A stretch of DNA of 64,000 bases from Chlorobaculum tepidum TLS (GCF_000006985.1 NC_002932.3:1771292-1835291), one strand, 5' to 3'; positions 1 to 9,103 are shown, numbered from the stretch's first letter. Notes: generated from the sequence alone by a model not told the origin. A program made the numbers and translations.

Positions 1-845
1 GAACGCAGAACTTTCGCTTTCTCGTCGCGGATCGAATCGGCGCTGAGATCGACCGGCGGCTCCATCGCGATGGCCGTGAGCAACTGCAAGCCGTGGTTCT
101 GGATGATGTCACGCAAAAGTCCCGACTCCTCGTAGTACGCGCCGCGATCCCGGATGCCGAAATCCTCGGCGATGGTGATCTGCACCTGCGCGATATACTG
201 CCGGTTCCAGAGCGGCTCGAAAATACCGTTCGAGAAGCGGAACACCATGATGTTCTGCACCGGCTCCTTGCCGAGGTAGTGGTCGATGCGATAGACCTGG
301 TTCTCCTCGAACACCTCGTTGATAACGCGGTTCAGCTCGCGGGCGCTTTCGAGATCGTGGCCGTAGGGCTTTTCGGCGATGAGCTTGCGCCACCCGGTGC
401 ACGACTGTTCACGTCCACCCAGCCCGGCCTTGCCGAGATTGCGCACCACGGCAGGCGCAAGGCTCGGCGGTATCGACAGATAGAACATCAGGTTGCGGCA
501 AGTGCTCCCTCCCACTTTTTCCTCGCGCATGATCTCGTCGCGCAGCACTTCGTAGCTCGCCGGATCGTCCAGATCGACGCGGGCATAAAAGAGGCGGAGG
601 CAGAAGGCGTCGAGCCGCGCGGCGTCACCGGCGGCTTCGGGCGAGTGCTCCAGCAGGCGACTGCGGACGAACGCGCGGAACTCCTCGTGGCTTTGCTCCT
701 GCCGCCCGACGCCAATCAGCCGGAAGCTCTCAGGCATGTGCCCCCACCGCGCGAGCTGGAAAATCGACGGAAAAAGCTTGCGCGAAGCCAGGTCGCTGCT
801 CGCGCCGAAGATGACGATGGTGAAGTTGTCGAGAGTGCCGCTCAT
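1..845 (-). CDS. zwf: Glucose-6-phosphate 1-dehydrogenase, 3' end outside window
   Basis: Oxidises glucose-6-phosphate to 6-phosphogluconolactone with NAD(P)+, the first step of the oxidative pentose phosphate pathway. The reading frame on the minus strand starts at the ATG at 845-843 ([19 protein letters not shown]), with the Rossmann glycine motif GASSDL near residue 14. The active-site segment RIDHYLGKE lies near residue 185. The frame is still open at base 1, so roughly the last 200 residues are missing. The start overlaps the stop of gnd by four bases (ATGA), so the two genes are very probably co-transcribed and translationally coupled. Confidence 0.95.
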   Translation of the reverse strand, partial: MSGTLDNFTIVIFGASSDLASRKLFPSIFQLARWGHMPESFRLIGVGRQEQSHEEFRAFVRSRLLEHSPEAAGDAARLDAFCLRLFYARVDLDDPASYEVLRDEIMREEKVGGSTCRNLMFYLSIPPSLAPAVVRNLGKAGLGGREQSCTGWRKLIAEKPYGHDLESARELNRVINEVFEENQVYRIDHYLGKEPVQNIMVFRFSNGIFEPLWNRQYIAQVQITIAEDFGIRDRGAYYEESGLLRDIIQNHGLQLLTAIAMEPPVDLSADSIRDEKAKVLR

Positions 846-1759
846 GCTTTGCCCTCCCCTTCGCCAGGTTTCTCGTAGGCGTGCCCGCCGAACTCGTGGC
901 GAAGCGCAGCAACCACCTTGTCAGAAAAGTGTTCTTCGTTCTGCGACTGGAAGCGCCGGAACAGCGAACCAGAGATGATCGGTACCGCCACGCCGAGTTC
1001 GATGGCCGCCTCGACCGTCCAGCGCCCCTCGCCAGAATCGGCCACCTTGCCGCCAAGCCAGCCGAGATCGTTACCCTGAGCGAACGCCTTGCCCGCCAGA
1101 TCCATGAGCCAGCCACGGATGACCGAACCGTTCGACCAGACCCGCGCCACATTCTGGTTATCGAGGTCGTAGCCGCTGGCCCGGAGCAGCTCGAACCCTT
1201 CGCCGATCGCCTGCATCATGCCGTATTCGATGCCGTTGTGCACCATCTTCACGAAGTGCCCGGAGCCAGACGCGCCCATATAGCCGTAGCCGTTCTCGAC
1301 GCAGAGGTCGCGCAGCACCGGCTCGACGTGCTCATAGGCCTCGCGGTCGCCCCCGGCCATCATGCACGCCCCGTGCCGGGCGCCGTCCAGCCCGCCGCTG
1401 GTACCGATGTCGAGCATCCGGATGCCCTGCTTGCGAAGCTTTTCCGCTCGGGCGACCGAGTCGGTGTAGCGCGAGTTGCCGCCGTCGATAACGATGTCAC
1501 CCGCTCTGAGAAACGGCGTGAGACCGTCGATCACCGCATCGACCGGACGACCGGCAGGCACCATCATCCACACGACGCGCGGCGCGGCAAGTTCACCGAC
1601 CAGATGCTGCAACGAACTGGCCGCCGTCGCCCCTTTGGCCGCAATCGCTTTGACCGCTTCCGCCGAGAGATCGAATGCAACTACTTCGTGACCAAGTTCA
1701 AGCAGATGCTCGACCATATTGGAGCCCATCTTGCCGAGGCCTACAAAGCCTATCTTCAT
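842..1759 (-). CDS. gnd: 6-phosphogluconate dehydrogenase, short (about 300 aa) form
   Basis: Oxidative decarboxylation of 6-phosphogluconate to ribulose-5-phosphate. The 305-aa product begins [20 protein letters not shown], a dinucleotide-binding GxGxxG motif. It has the substrate-binding [14 protein letters not shown] segment near residue 117 and the catalytic-region motif [17 protein letters not shown] near residue 167. At about 300 aa it belongs to the short GndA-like class, not the 470-aa class. Cofactor preference cannot be read from the sequence. It lies upstream of zwf in the same direction with an ATGA overlap, giving a two-gene pentose phosphate operon. Confidence 0.93.
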   Translation of the reverse strand: MKIGFVGLGKMGSNMVEHLLELGHEVVAFDLSAEAVKAIAAKGATAASSLQHLVGELAAPRVVWMMVPAGRPVDAVIDGLTPFLRAGDIVIDGGNSRYTDSVARAEKLRKQGIRMLDIGTSGGLDGARHGACMMAGGDREAYEHVEPVLRDLCVENGYGYMGASGSGHFVKMVHNGIEYGMMQAIGEGFELLRASGYDLDNQNVARVWSNGSVIRGWLMDLAGKAFAQGNDLGWLGGKVADSGEGRWTVEAAIELGVAVPIISGSLFRRFQSQNEEHFSDKVVAALRHEFGGHAYEKPGEGEGKA

Positions 1760-1867
1760 ATGAAATCTCCGTTTTTAGGAGTTGTTACCCCCTTCGTTGA
1801 TTATTGGTTCCGCCCTCCTGTTAACAACCCGAAAACCAGCGCGACAGAAACATCGAATCAAACGTTG

Positions 1868-1922
1868 CATCTGGTGTGTCATGTCATTTTGAACGAAGTG
1901 AAGAATCCGGTACCCGGAAAAT
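1868..1922. repeat. Dispersed VILNEVKNP-type short repeat in a gene-poor gap
   Basis: The 1760-2070 gap between gnd and the next gene holds no convincing gene. It contains a stretch reading tgtcattttgaacgaagtg and then aagaatccggt. On the plus strand this encodes VILNEVKNP, a dispersed repeat phrase that recurs between genes in green sulfur bacteria and Bacteroidetes. That attribution rests on general familiarity, since only one copy is visible here. A minus-strand ORF at 1775-2029 is the reverse reading of the same DNA and was not accepted. Confidence 0.45.
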
Positions 1923-2070
1923 AACAATAACCGAATGACCACAATATCTTGCACACTCCCTCCGGATTTTTCGTCCGACTTTGTCGGGCAAAGAAGCAAA
2001 GGCCACGACAAATCATTTGCAACTGACAAACCGGTTGTTCAAATTCATGCAATTCACTAATGATTCATCA

Positions 2071-3504
2071 ATGAGCAGCAACATCGCAAAAACAGAGTTC
2101 AGCGAACAGGATTTCCGGCAGTTTCAGCAGAATCTCAGAAAAGAGACGCTGATGCTGATGGAGTGGTTTTCCGAAGACGTGTTCGAGAACCGCCAGGTAA
2201 TGTGCGGCTTCGAACTCGAAGGATGGCTTGTCGATCAGAATTGCAATCCGGCGGCGCGAAACGAAGAGCTCCTCGCAAGGGTCAACAACCCGCTCGTGAT
2301 GGCAGGGCTGTCGAAATACAACTTCGAACTCAACGTCGCACCCCATCCCCTCAATCACTGCCTTCCGGAGTTCCTGCGCGGCGAGCTTCAGACGCTCTGG
2401 GACTCCTGTTCCCGCCACGCCCGCGAAATGGGTTGCCAGACCCTGATGGTCGGCATTCTGCCCACCTTGCAAGACAGGATGCTGACCCTCCAGAACATGT
2501 CGTCGATGCAGCGCTTTCACGCCCTGAACCGTGAAATCCTGCGCACCAGATCATGCCATCCGCTCAAAATAAACATCGAAGGGCCGAATGACCGGCTGGA
2601 GGTGGTGCATAATGACGTCATGGCAGAGGCGGCGGCCACGTCGCTGCAGATTCACTTTCAGGTTCCGCTCAGCAAAACCGCTGCATTTTACAACGTCGCG
2701 CATGTGCTCTCGGCGCCAATGGCCGCCCTCTCGGCAAACTCGCCGTTCCTGTTCGGCAGGGAGCTGTGGGACGAGACCCGCATTCCGCTCCTCGAGCAGG
2801 CCGCGCACACCCCGTCGTTCGTCGATCCTACCGGCAGGCCGGTGTCGCGCGTCACCTTCGGGCGCGATTACGTACGCGATTCGCTGAAGGAGGTATTCCT
2901 CGAAAACCTCGATGGCTACCCGGTGCTCCTGCCGGTCACTTTCAACCACGATCCCGGCATGATGAACCATCTGCGGCTGCACAACGGCACCATCTGGCGC
3001 TGGAACCGTCCACTGATCGGCTTCGGTGAGAATGGCCGTCCACACCTGCGCATCGAACACCGGGTTCCAGCGGCGGGGCCGTCGATCCCCGACATCATCG
3101 CCAACATCCTCTTTTTCTACGGCGCGATGCTGCACCTGCAACCGGAGGTTCCGCAGGCCAGCATTTCGTTCGAAGAGGCCCGGACGAATTTCTACGCCGC
3201 CGCCCGCTCCGGCCTCGACGCGCAAGTCAGATGGACGTCGGGGAACTCGATGCCGGTCGAGACGCTCATTTTGCAGCACCTGATCCCCGGCGCGATTCTG
3301 GCGCTTGCCGCGGCGGGATTCAGAAGCAGCGACCTGCGCTATTACCTCGTCGATATTCTGGCGCAACGGGTGGCTTCGCACCGCAACGGCGCATGGTGGC
3401 AGAAGGCCTTCGTCAAAAAGCACGGCCCCGACTTCAGGATGCTGACGCAGGCATACCTCGAAAACCAGAACCTCGGAACTCCCGTCCACGAATGGAGCAT
3501 CTGA
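2071..3504 (+). CDS. Glutamate-cysteine ligase (GCS2) family protein
   Basis: About 477 residues from the ATG at 2071; an in-frame ATG at 2047 is the alternative start. Neither has a clear Shine-Dalgarno site. The protein resembles the GCS2-type carboxylate-amine ligases. It has an early acidic GFELEGWLVD motif (about residues 45-55), a NFELNVAPHP segment, and a later HLRIEHRVPAAGPS segment of the active-site fold. Family members join glutamate to cysteine or make related ATP-dependent amide bonds, so a role in low-molecular-weight thiol or gamma-glutamyl metabolism is likely. The exact substrate cannot be assigned. A small ORF overlaps its 3' end. Confidence 0.7.
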   Translation: MSSNIAKTEFSEQDFRQFQQNLRKETLMLMEWFSEDVFENRQVMCGFELEGWLVDQNCNPAARNEELLARVNNPLVMAGLSKYNFELNVAPHPLNHCLPEFLRGELQTLWDSCSRHAREMGCQTLMVGILPTLQDRMLTLQNMSSMQRFHALNREILRTRSCHPLKINIEGPNDRLEVVHNDVMAEAAATSLQIHFQVPLSKTAAFYNVAHVLSAPMAALSANSPFLFGRELWDETRIPLLEQAAHTPSFVDPTGRPVSRVTFGRDYVRDSLKEVFLENLDGYPVLLPVTFNHDPGMMNHLRLHNGTIWRWNRPLIGFGENGRPHLRIEHRVPAAGPSIPDIIANILFFYGAMLHLQPEVPQASISFEEARTNFYAAARSGLDAQVRWTSGNSMPVETLILQHLIPGAILALAAAGFRSSDLRYYLVDILAQRVASHRNGAWWQKAFVKKHGPDFRMLTQAYLENQNLGTPVHEWSI

Positions 3505-3770
3505 ACCAACTCCCCGTTCCGGCGCTCCACCGCTTCGAGCGCGTGCCTGAAGGTACGACGCTTGGAAGTTATCGCGACACCGAGACACCTCTTTTGGTGA
3601 TCGACAATGAGGAGCGTGACGTCACCAGCCGCTCCCTCGATTTCAGCGGGCAACGCATCATTACGAAGCTGCCGGTCGTCCCCTCGATGTTCATCCGCAA
3701 CGTGCGCGTCGTCATGCAGGACTGCCTCGGCTACATCATGGAGCCGTACAAAGTGAAGGAGAAAGTTTAA
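3492..3770 (+). CDS. Small hypothetical protein, overlaps the GCS2 gene
   Basis: A 92-aa frame begins at the ATG at 3492, thirteen bases inside the end of the GCS2-like gene, and ends at TAA 3768-3770. The product begins MEHLNQLPVPALHRFE. It has no signal peptide or membrane segment, is mixed beta-like in composition, and ends in a charged tail (YKVKEKV). The overlap suggests translational coupling to the ligase and a linked function. I do not recognise the family. It could be a spurious frame, but its position and plausible composition favour a real gene. Confidence 0.5.
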   Translation: MEHLNQLPVPALHRFERVPEGTTLGSYRDTETPLLVIDNEERDVTSRSLDFSGQRIITKLPVVPSMFIRNVRVVMQDCLGYIMEPYKVKEKV

Positions 3771-3857
3771 GCGGAGCGGACAGACAGTACCGGATCAGAC
3801 GGTTCGGTAGAACGTTCAAGCTCACCGGCAGCAATGGAGCGCAGCGGAATTGCCTTT

Positions 3858-6800
3858 TTAAACCTGCCCACCCACACCTTTGAACTTCTCAACAAAAGCC
3901 GCGATTTTCTGGAACACGCTTTGTTTTTTCGTCAGGTACTGCGGGTTGAGCGGGCTCATCCTGGGCAAGACGGCGTTGAGATCGGTACCGGTGTCGCTGG
4001 CAAATTCGCGCTTGAGTGAGGTGGCGATGTAGCGCCGGGCGGCTTCGGCGTTGAGCTTCTCGGCCTCGATCAGTTCCTGCGCCTCGCGCTGCAGCTCGGC
4101 GCGGGCAAAGGTGAAAAAGGCTTCGATCACGCTGGCCTTGTCGGCAAGCTGCTCTAAATCGGTCTGGTTGATGAAGTCCACCACCAGACTCTCCTTGGCG
4201 CGGTGTCCCAGGCTCGCGCGAATGACGCGGCGCACCTCCTCCACCAGCTCGGCCTTGCTCCGGGTCTCTTTGTTGCGCTCGAAGATCAGCTCCAGGATGT
4301 AGTCCAGGTTGATTTCCTGCGACTTGAGCAAATCCACCTCGAACACCACGTCATCCCAGTCGATGGTGGACTTCTCTTTCTCGACCCCCGCCTGTTCTCG
4401 GCGCAGCCAGTCGCGGATGTCGTTGTAGGTCGAGCGGTAATCCTGCATCGTGCGCTCAGGGGGCAGCTTGATCGCCTGCAGTGCGGCCAGATCCTCATCG
4501 CTCAAATAGTGTTGGGCCTTGAACGCCTCCACCGCCGCCGGGTCGCCTGTGTTCACGCTTTGCAGCGCCTTGAGCGCGGCGAACTCGTCGAAGTTCTGCA
4601 ACACGTTCTCGGCGCGCAGATACTCGCCAAACAGCCTCACAAAGGCTTTCTTGTCGGCTTCCTTCTCGAGAGCCGCAGGATCGGGGAAGCGCGCTTGCAG
4701 CTCCTGCACCACCTCCACAAAGCCGCGCCGCGCCTGGCCGGTGAGCGCATCGGTGTAGCCCTCCATGTACTCGCGGTAGCTCTTTTCCAGCACCACGTTG
4801 CGGGTGTTCTTGTCGCCGAACAGGGTGATGGCGTCGATCGTTGCCTGCTCCAGGTCGCGGAAGGTGACGATGTTGCCGAAGGTCTTGGTGGCGTCAAAAA
4901 TGCGGTTGGTGCGCGAATAGGCTTGCAGCAGGCCGTGGTAGCGCAGGTTCTTGTCCACGAACAGGGTGTTGAGCGTGGGCGCGTCAAAGCCGGTAAGGAA
5001 CATGCCCACCACGATCAACAGGTCCACTTGCTCATCCGCGGGCAGTCTCTTGCCGCTGTCGTCTGTACCCTTCACGCGCTTGGCCAGGTCGCGGTAGTAG
5101 TTCTGAAAGCCCTGGCTGTCCACGCTGAAGTTCGTTTTGAAGAGCGCGTTGTAGTCGGCAATGGCCGCGTTCAGAAATTCCTTGGCGCTGCTGTTCAAGG
5201 CCGACACCTCAAAACCCTCGTCGGCAATGTCGCCCACCGCGTCCTGCGCCTCGTTGGCGGCATAGGAGAAGATGGTGGCCACCTTCAAGGGCTTGGCACT
5301 GTCTTTTTGCTGGGTCTTGAAGGCTTCGTAATACAGCTTGGCCGCCTCCACGCTGCTGACGGCAAACAGGGCATTGAACCCCTTGGCACCGGGCTGCAGG
5401 CGGTGGGTTTTTTGCCGGTAGTGGGTGAGGATGTACTGGGTGATCTCGCGGATGCGCTCGGGGTGCAACAGCGCCTGCCGGTTCTCGGCGGCGCTGAGCT
5501 TCTTTTCATCCCGCTCGGTCTCGATGGCCTTGAAGCGCGGGCGCACATCGTTGTAATCGACCTTGAATTTGAGCACCTTCTCGTCGCGGATGGCGTCGGT
5601 AATCACATAGGAATGCAGCTCGCGGCCAAAGACGCTGGCCGTAGTCTCCGCGCCCAGCGCGTTCTCGGGGAAGATGGGCGTGCCGGTGAAGCCAAACTGA
5701 AGGTAGCGCTTGAACTTTTTTCGCAGATTCTTCTGCGCCTCCCCAAACTGGCTGCGGTGGCACTCATCGAAGATGAACACCACCTGCTTGTGATAGATCG
5801 GCAGGTCGGGCTCGCTCTTCATCAGGTTGTTGAGCTTCTGGATGGTGGTGACGATGATGCGGTTGTCGTCTTTCTCCAGGTTGCGCTTCAAGCCCGCCGT
5901 GCTGTCTGAGCCGTTGACGCTGTCGGGCGAGAAGCGCTGGTATTCCTTCATGGTCTGGTAATCCAGATCCTTGCGGTCCACCACGAAAAACACCTTGTCG
6001 ATGAAGTCCAGCTCGGTGCCCAGCCGCGCTGCCTTGAAGCTGGTGAGCGTCTTGCCGCTGCCGGTGGTGTGCCAGATGTAGCCACCGCCCTCTGGGGTGC
6101 TCCAGGTCTTGGCCTGGTGGCTGCTCTTGATCTTCCACAAAATCCGCTCGGTGGCGGCGATCTGGTAGGGGCGCATCACCAGCAGCGTGTTGCTGACGTC
6201 GAACACCGAGTAATGCAGCAGCACGGAAAGCAGGGTGTGCTTCTGGAAAAAGGTGGCGGCAAAGTCCTTCAGATCGCGGATGGGCGTGTTGTCCGCCTTC
6301 GCCCAGTGCATGGTGAAGTCGAAACTGTTTTTGTCGCGCCGGGTGGTGTTGGCAAAGTAGCGGGTGTCGGTGCCGTTGGAGATGACAAACAGTTGCAGGT
6401 ACTTGAACAGCGAATGCGCGCTGTTGAAGCTCTCTTTGCTGTAGCGGTGCACCTGGTTGAAGGCCTCGCGAATGGCCACGCCCCGCCGCTTCAATTCCAC
6501 CTGCACCAGCGGCAGGCCGTTGACCAGAATGGTGACGTCGTAGCGGTTATAACCACCCCGCCCTACGGGCACCCCTCCAAAGGAGGGGAATTGATCCCAC
6601 AATTGCTCACCACCTGAAAAATTCCCCTCCCGTGGAGGGGTGGCGCAAAGCGCCGGGGTGGTCACAAACTGCCGAATCACCTGCACCTTGTTGCGGACCA
6701 GGGTCTTCTTATCCACCAGATGGATGTTCTGGATGCGGCCATCATCAAACACAAAGTCGTGGATGTAGTCGTCGTGAATCTTGCGGGTTTTTTCGACGAT

Positions 6801-7085
6801 GCCGTCGCTGGGCTTGTCCAGCCAGGTTTCCACGAAACGCGCCCACTCGCCGTCGGAAAACTGCACGTCGTTGAGCGCCTGCAACTGCACCCGGACATTT
6901 GCGAGCATTGCCTCGGGCGTTTTGATAGCGGGCAGAAACTCATAGCCTTGGCGGCGCAAGTCGTCGATTAGCTCGCGCTCCAGATCGGCCTCGCTCTGGT
7001 AGCCCTCCGCCACCCTCCAATCGGGCATGTAGCGGTCGAGGACAATGAAGTTGTTCGATTCGGCGATGGTTTTGTAGTCAGTCAT
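3858..7085 (-). CDS. hsdR: Type I restriction enzyme R subunit, EcoR124I-like
   Basis: Motor and nuclease subunit of the type I system. The start is taken at ATG 7085 ([19 protein letters not shown]), which matches the EcoR124I-type N-terminus; ATG 7097 is possible. The PDDEXK nuclease motif is D183, E197 and K199 (YDVTILV...VELKRRG), with the same spacing as in EcoR124I. Walker A HTTGSGKT is at about 339-346, and the DECH helicase motif ([12 protein letters not shown]) is near 435. The C-terminus ends [12 protein letters not shown]. At 1075 aa it is slightly longer than EcoR124I HsdR because a 111-bp palindromic element (6552-6662) adds 37 codons just before the catalytic Asp. It is the last gene of the hsd operon, starting about 20 bp after the DUF559 gene. 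Confidence 0.95.
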   Translation of the reverse strand: MTDYKTIAESNNFIVLDRYMPDWRVAEGYQSEADLERELIDDLRRQGYEFLPAIKTPEAMLANVRVQLQALNDVQFSDGEWARFVETWLDKPSDGIVEKTRKIHDDYIHDFVFDDGRIQNIHLVDKKTLVRNKVQVIRQFVTTPALCATPPREGNFSGGEQLWDQFPSFGGVPVGRGGYNRYDVTILVNGLPLVQVELKRRGVAIREAFNQVHRYSKESFNSAHSLFKYLQLFVISNGTDTRYFANTTRRDKNSFDFTMHWAKADNTPIRDLKDFAATFFQKHTLLSVLLHYSVFDVSNTLLVMRPYQIAATERILWKIKSSHQAKTWSTPEGGGYIWHTTGSGKTLTSFKAARLGTELDFIDKVFFVVDRKDLDYQTMKEYQRFSPDSVNGSDSTAGLKRNLEKDDNRIIVTTIQKLNNLMKSEPDLPIYHKQVVFIFDECHRSQFGEAQKNLRKKFKRYLQFGFTGTPIFPENALGAETTASVFGRELHSYVITDAIRDEKVLKFKVDYNDVRPRFKAIETERDEKKLSAAENRQALLHPERIREITQYILTHYRQKTHRLQPGAKGFNALFAVSSVEAAKLYYEAFKTQQKDSAKPLKVATIFSYAANEAQDAVGDIADEGFEVSALNSSAKEFLNAAIADYNALFKTNFSVDSQGFQNYYRDLAKRVKGTDDSGKRLPADEQVDLLIVVGMFLTGFDAPTLNTLFVDKNLRYHGLLQAYSRTNRIFDATKTFGNIVTFRDLEQATIDAITLFGDKNTRNVVLEKSYREYMEGYTDALTGQARRGFVEVVQELQARFPDPAALEKEADKKAFVRLFGEYLRAENVLQNFDEFAALKALQSVNTGDPAAVEAFKAQHYLSDEDLAALQAIKLPPERTMQDYRSTYNDIRDWLRREQAGVEKEKSTIDWDDVVFEVDLLKSQEINLDYILELIFERNKETRSKAELVEEVRRVIRASLGHRAKESLVVDFINQTDLEQLADKASVIEAFFTFARAELQREAQELIEAEKLNAEAARRYIATSLKREFASDTGTDLNAVLPRMSPLNPQYLTKKQSVFQKIAAFVEKFKGVGGQV
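6552..6662. repeat. 111-bp GC-rich palindromic element inside hsdR
   Basis: Bounded by the 9-bp inverted repeat ACCACCCCG / CGGGGTGGT. It contains nested palindromic modules (cccctccaaaggagggg and cccctcccgtggagggg). Its length is exactly 37 codons and it sits in codon phase, adding residues 142-178 of HsdR. The same end and core modules recur in hsdS and at both ends of the DUF559 gene. The EcoR124I relative has about seven unrelated residues at this place. Confidence 0.85.
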
Positions 7086-7104
7086 ACGAGACACCATTCC
7101 TTCA

Positions 7105-7686
7105 TTATTCCCTTGCTTCTGTGAGAGTGGTTTTATTCCCCTCCTCTGGAGGGGTGCCCGTCAGGGCAGTTTTATTCCCCTCCTCTGGAGGGGTGCCCGT
7201 CAGGGCAGTTTTATTCCCCTCCTCTGGAGGGGTGCCCGTCAGGGCAGTTTTATTCCCCTCCTCTGGAGGGGTGCCCGTCAGGGCAGTTTTATTCCCCTCC
7301 TCTGGAGGGGTGCCCGTCAGGGCGGGGTGGTCCTTCAAAAACTCAACAACCCCTTCCAAATTCCGCAAAACATCTTTTGCCAATACCCGAATCACCGTTA
7401 GCCCCAGACCATTTAAATACGCATCCCTCTCCCTATCCTCAATCTGTTTACTGTCGTGCGAACTACCATCCACTTCGATGACAACGGATCTTTCAGCACA
7501 GTAAAAATCTACGATGTAGTTGCCGATGATTTTTTGTCGGTCAAAATCCAGTCCATTGAGCTTATTACTTTTCAACTCAAACCAAAGTAAGGCTTCGTGC
7601 AATATACCCGCTTTACGTAAGGCTTTTGCCCTATCCCTTAAAGCAGGGTTATAGGGTAAGGATTTGTAGGTTTGGGTTTTACGCAT
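7105..7686 (-). CDS. DUF559 (Vsr-like) endonuclease-domain protein
   Basis: A 193-aa protein starting at ATG 7686 ([20 protein letters not shown]), eight bases inside the 3' end of hsdS. Residues 1-125 form a typical DUF559 domain related to very-short-patch-repair nucleases. The core shows [18 protein letters not shown], followed by [11 protein letters not shown], which carries the probable metal-binding acidic residues. The last about 65 residues are five copies of a 13-residue unit ([13 protein letters not shown]) encoded by 39-bp tandem repeats. DUF559 proteins are predicted nucleases with no firmly established role. Its place inside the hsd operon, between hsdS and hsdR, is unusual. Confidence 0.8.
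   Translation of the reverse strand: MRKTQTYKSLPYNPALRDRAKALRKAGILHEALLWFELKSNKLNGLDFDRQKIIGNYIVDFYCAERSVVIEVDGSSHDSKQIEDRERDAYLNGLGLTVIRVLAKDVLRNLEGVVEFLKDHPALTGTPPEEGNKTALTGTPPEEGNKTALTGTPPEEGNKTALTGTPPEEGNKTALTGTPPEEGNKTTLTEARE
7131..7331. repeat. Five 39-bp tandem repeats in the DUF559 gene
   Basis: Units start at 7131, 7170, 7209, 7248 and 7287, each exactly 39 bp and essentially identical. Each contains the palindrome cccctcctctggagggg followed by tgcccgtcagggc. The array ends in CGGGGTGGT at 7323-7331, the same terminus as the element in hsdR. Because 39 is divisible by 3, every unit is read in frame as 13 residues of the DUF559 C-terminus. There are no unique spacers, so this is not a CRISPR array. 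Confidence 0.95.
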
Positions 7687-9103
7687 TGAGACCACCCCGC
7701 CCTTCGGGCACCCCTCCAAAGGAGGGGAATTGATCCCGCCCTTCGGGCACCCCTCCAAAAGATGCTTTGGGGAAGCTGAACAGCAGATCGCGGTAGTAGG
7801 CGTATTGCTTCTGCCGCAGTTCGATCTCGCGCGGCAGCCCCTCGGTAAGGGAGTTGGTGAGGGCGTCGAATTGGTCGAGGATTGCAACGATGCGCTCTTG
7901 CTCGGCGAGTGGTGGGATGGGGATTAGGATTTTTGCCAGATTGTCGCCAGATATGCGACGTACCTTTGTTCCGGTGATGTAAGGCTTCTTTTGCTCCTGA
8001 AACATATCCGTTTGAAAAAAATAGGACATGTATTTGGGGTTTGCCGTATGCCGAAAAATATAAGCGTCGGTGCTGACGGCGACATCCTCAGTTCCTATCC
8101 ATGCGACAGCTTTGGCAACCGCATCATCGTCTTCGCTCGTTGTGGCAATGACCAGATCGCCGGGTTTTGCCTTTTTTAGCCGATTTGCAAACTCTGGATC
8201 AATGAACGACTTGGTTTCGGTGGTCCATGTGCCGTAATGCGTATGAATCTGCCCGTAGTGAATGCATCCAACGCCGGAGGCTTTGAAGTCAGATTTCTGA
8301 ATTCCAGAACCACGAATAAAATGACCAACCTCCCCCAACGTCTTCCACTCCACAGGAACTACCCCGTCAGGCTGCGCCTGCCACCCCTTCAGAGAAGGGG
8401 AATTTAATTCTCTTTCCTCAACAGAGTGCCCGTAGGGCGTGAACAATTCCCCTCCCTCGGAGGGGTGCCCGAAGAGCGAGAACAGTTCCCCTCCTTTGGA
8501 GGGGTGCCCGTAGGGCGGGGTGGTAAAAGTCAACAACCGATCCCGGTAGTAAGCATATTGTTTTTTGCGGGCGGTCAGCTCGGCGGTCAGCTCGGCGGTC
8601 AGCTCGGTGAAGGCGTCCAGAATGCGGACGATTTCAGCCTGGATGGCCAGCGATTTTTTAGGATTGTCGGGGCAGGGGATGGGGATTTTGAGACTAGTTA
8701 TTTCGCTCGCTCGTAACGCTGGTATTCCTGCACCATGCTGGCAGCTGGTTAGTCTTTCCTCATTCAGTTTTAGGAAATGGTAGATGTAGCGATTGTCGAC
8801 TACTTCGGTATCGGGCAGCACCACATAGCAGTGCGCATTTGCGTAGAACTTCGTGGTAACGAAGTTCACAAAACCTGCGGAGGCGCCACCCTGGCTAATA
8901 ATTGTTTTATTTTCGCTATAGTTATAACTGTCGGTAAAGCCAGAGTAAGACATTCCACCGTTATATGCTGGGTAGCGACCGCTAGAAGAGAGCAGATCCT
9001 TATTTAACTGCCTGCCTTTTTCCAGTTGAATAATCTCCCCCAGCGCCTTCCACTCCACTCGCTCCCCATCCAGCAGCTTCTGCAAAAACTCCCTGCCGCT
9101 CAT
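7679..9103 (-). CDS. hsdS: Type I restriction-modification specificity subunit, EcoR124I-like
   Basis: The 474-aa DNA recognition subunit starts at ATG 9103, preceded by a strong aaggaggt site. Two target recognition domains begin at about residue 17 (EWKALGEIIQLEKG) and 250 (EWKTLGEVGHFIRG). Each is followed by a conserved helix ending in KQYAYYRDRLLTF or KQYAYYRDLLFSF. The first spacer helix carries three TAEL-type 4-residue repeats (about residues 167-178). Two palindromic elements extend the protein: one of about 56 codons between the halves and one forming the C-terminal tail. EcoR124I HsdS is about 404 aa, so the extra length is largely repeat-derived. The frame overlaps the DUF559 start by 8 bp. 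Confidence 0.93.
   Translation of the reverse strand: MSGREFLQKLLDGERVEWKALGEIIQLEKGRQLNKDLLSSSGRYPAYNGGMSYSGFTDSYNYSENKTIISQGGASAGFVNFVTTKFYANAHCYVVLPDTEVVDNRYIYHFLKLNEERLTSCQHGAGIPALRASEITSLKIPIPCPDNPKKSLAIQAEIVRILDAFTELTAELTAELTARKKQYAYYRDRLLTFTTPPYGHPSKGGELFSLFGHPSEGGELFTPYGHSVEERELNSPSLKGWQAQPDGVVPVEWKTLGEVGHFIRGSGIQKSDFKASGVGCIHYGQIHTHYGTWTTETKSFIDPEFANRLKKAKPGDLVIATTSEDDDAVAKAVAWIGTEDVAVSTDAYIFRHTANPKYMSYFFQTDMFQEQKKPYITGTKVRRISGDNLAKILIPIPPLAEQERIVAILDQFDALTNSLTEGLPREIELRQKQYAYYRDLLFSFPKASFGGVPEGRDQFPSFGGVPEGRGGLNA
7691..7760. repeat. Palindromic repeat element at the hsdS/DUF559 junction
   Basis: Begins ACCACCCCG at 7691 and contains two copies of the module cgcccttcgggcacccctcc (from 7697 and 7736). 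It encodes the last about 25 residues of HsdS (two copies of FGGVPEGR) and lies just upstream of the DUF559 start. It appears to be a partial member of the family seen at 6552-6662, lacking the closing CGGGGTGGT end. Confidence 0.8.
8358..8524. repeat. 167-bp composite palindromic element inside hsdS
   Basis: Bounded by ACTACCCCG (8358-8366) and CGGGGTGGT (8516-8524). It contains several copies of the core cccctcc...ggaggggtgcccg. It encodes a low-complexity linker ([21 protein letters not shown] and similar) between the first spacer helix and the second target recognition domain of HsdS, without breaking the frame. Confidence 0.85.
8570..8605. repeat. Three 12-bp tandem repeats encoding TAEL units in hsdS
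   Basis: Three identical copies of GGCGGTCAGCTC (plus strand) at 8570-8581, 8582-8593 and 8594-8605 encode consecutive TAEL/ELTA units in the HsdS spacer helix. The equivalent repeats in EcoR124I and EcoR124/3I (two versus three copies) determine the length of the non-specific spacer in the DNA recognition sequence. Confidence 0.95.

Noticed and set aside
1775-2029. 84-aa minus-strand ORF between gnd and the GCS2-like gene
   Set aside because: It reads the dispersed repeat backwards, has no ribosome binding site, and its predicted product has no recognisable feature.
4203-5909. Long plus-strand ORF across hsdR (568 aa)
   Set aside because: This is the reverse frame of a clear HsdR gene; long antisense frames are expected in GC-rich coding DNA.
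7131-7331. Possible CRISPR array
   Set aside because: Five units are directly adjacent with no unique spacers, each is read in frame, and no cas genes occur; it is a tandem coding repeat.
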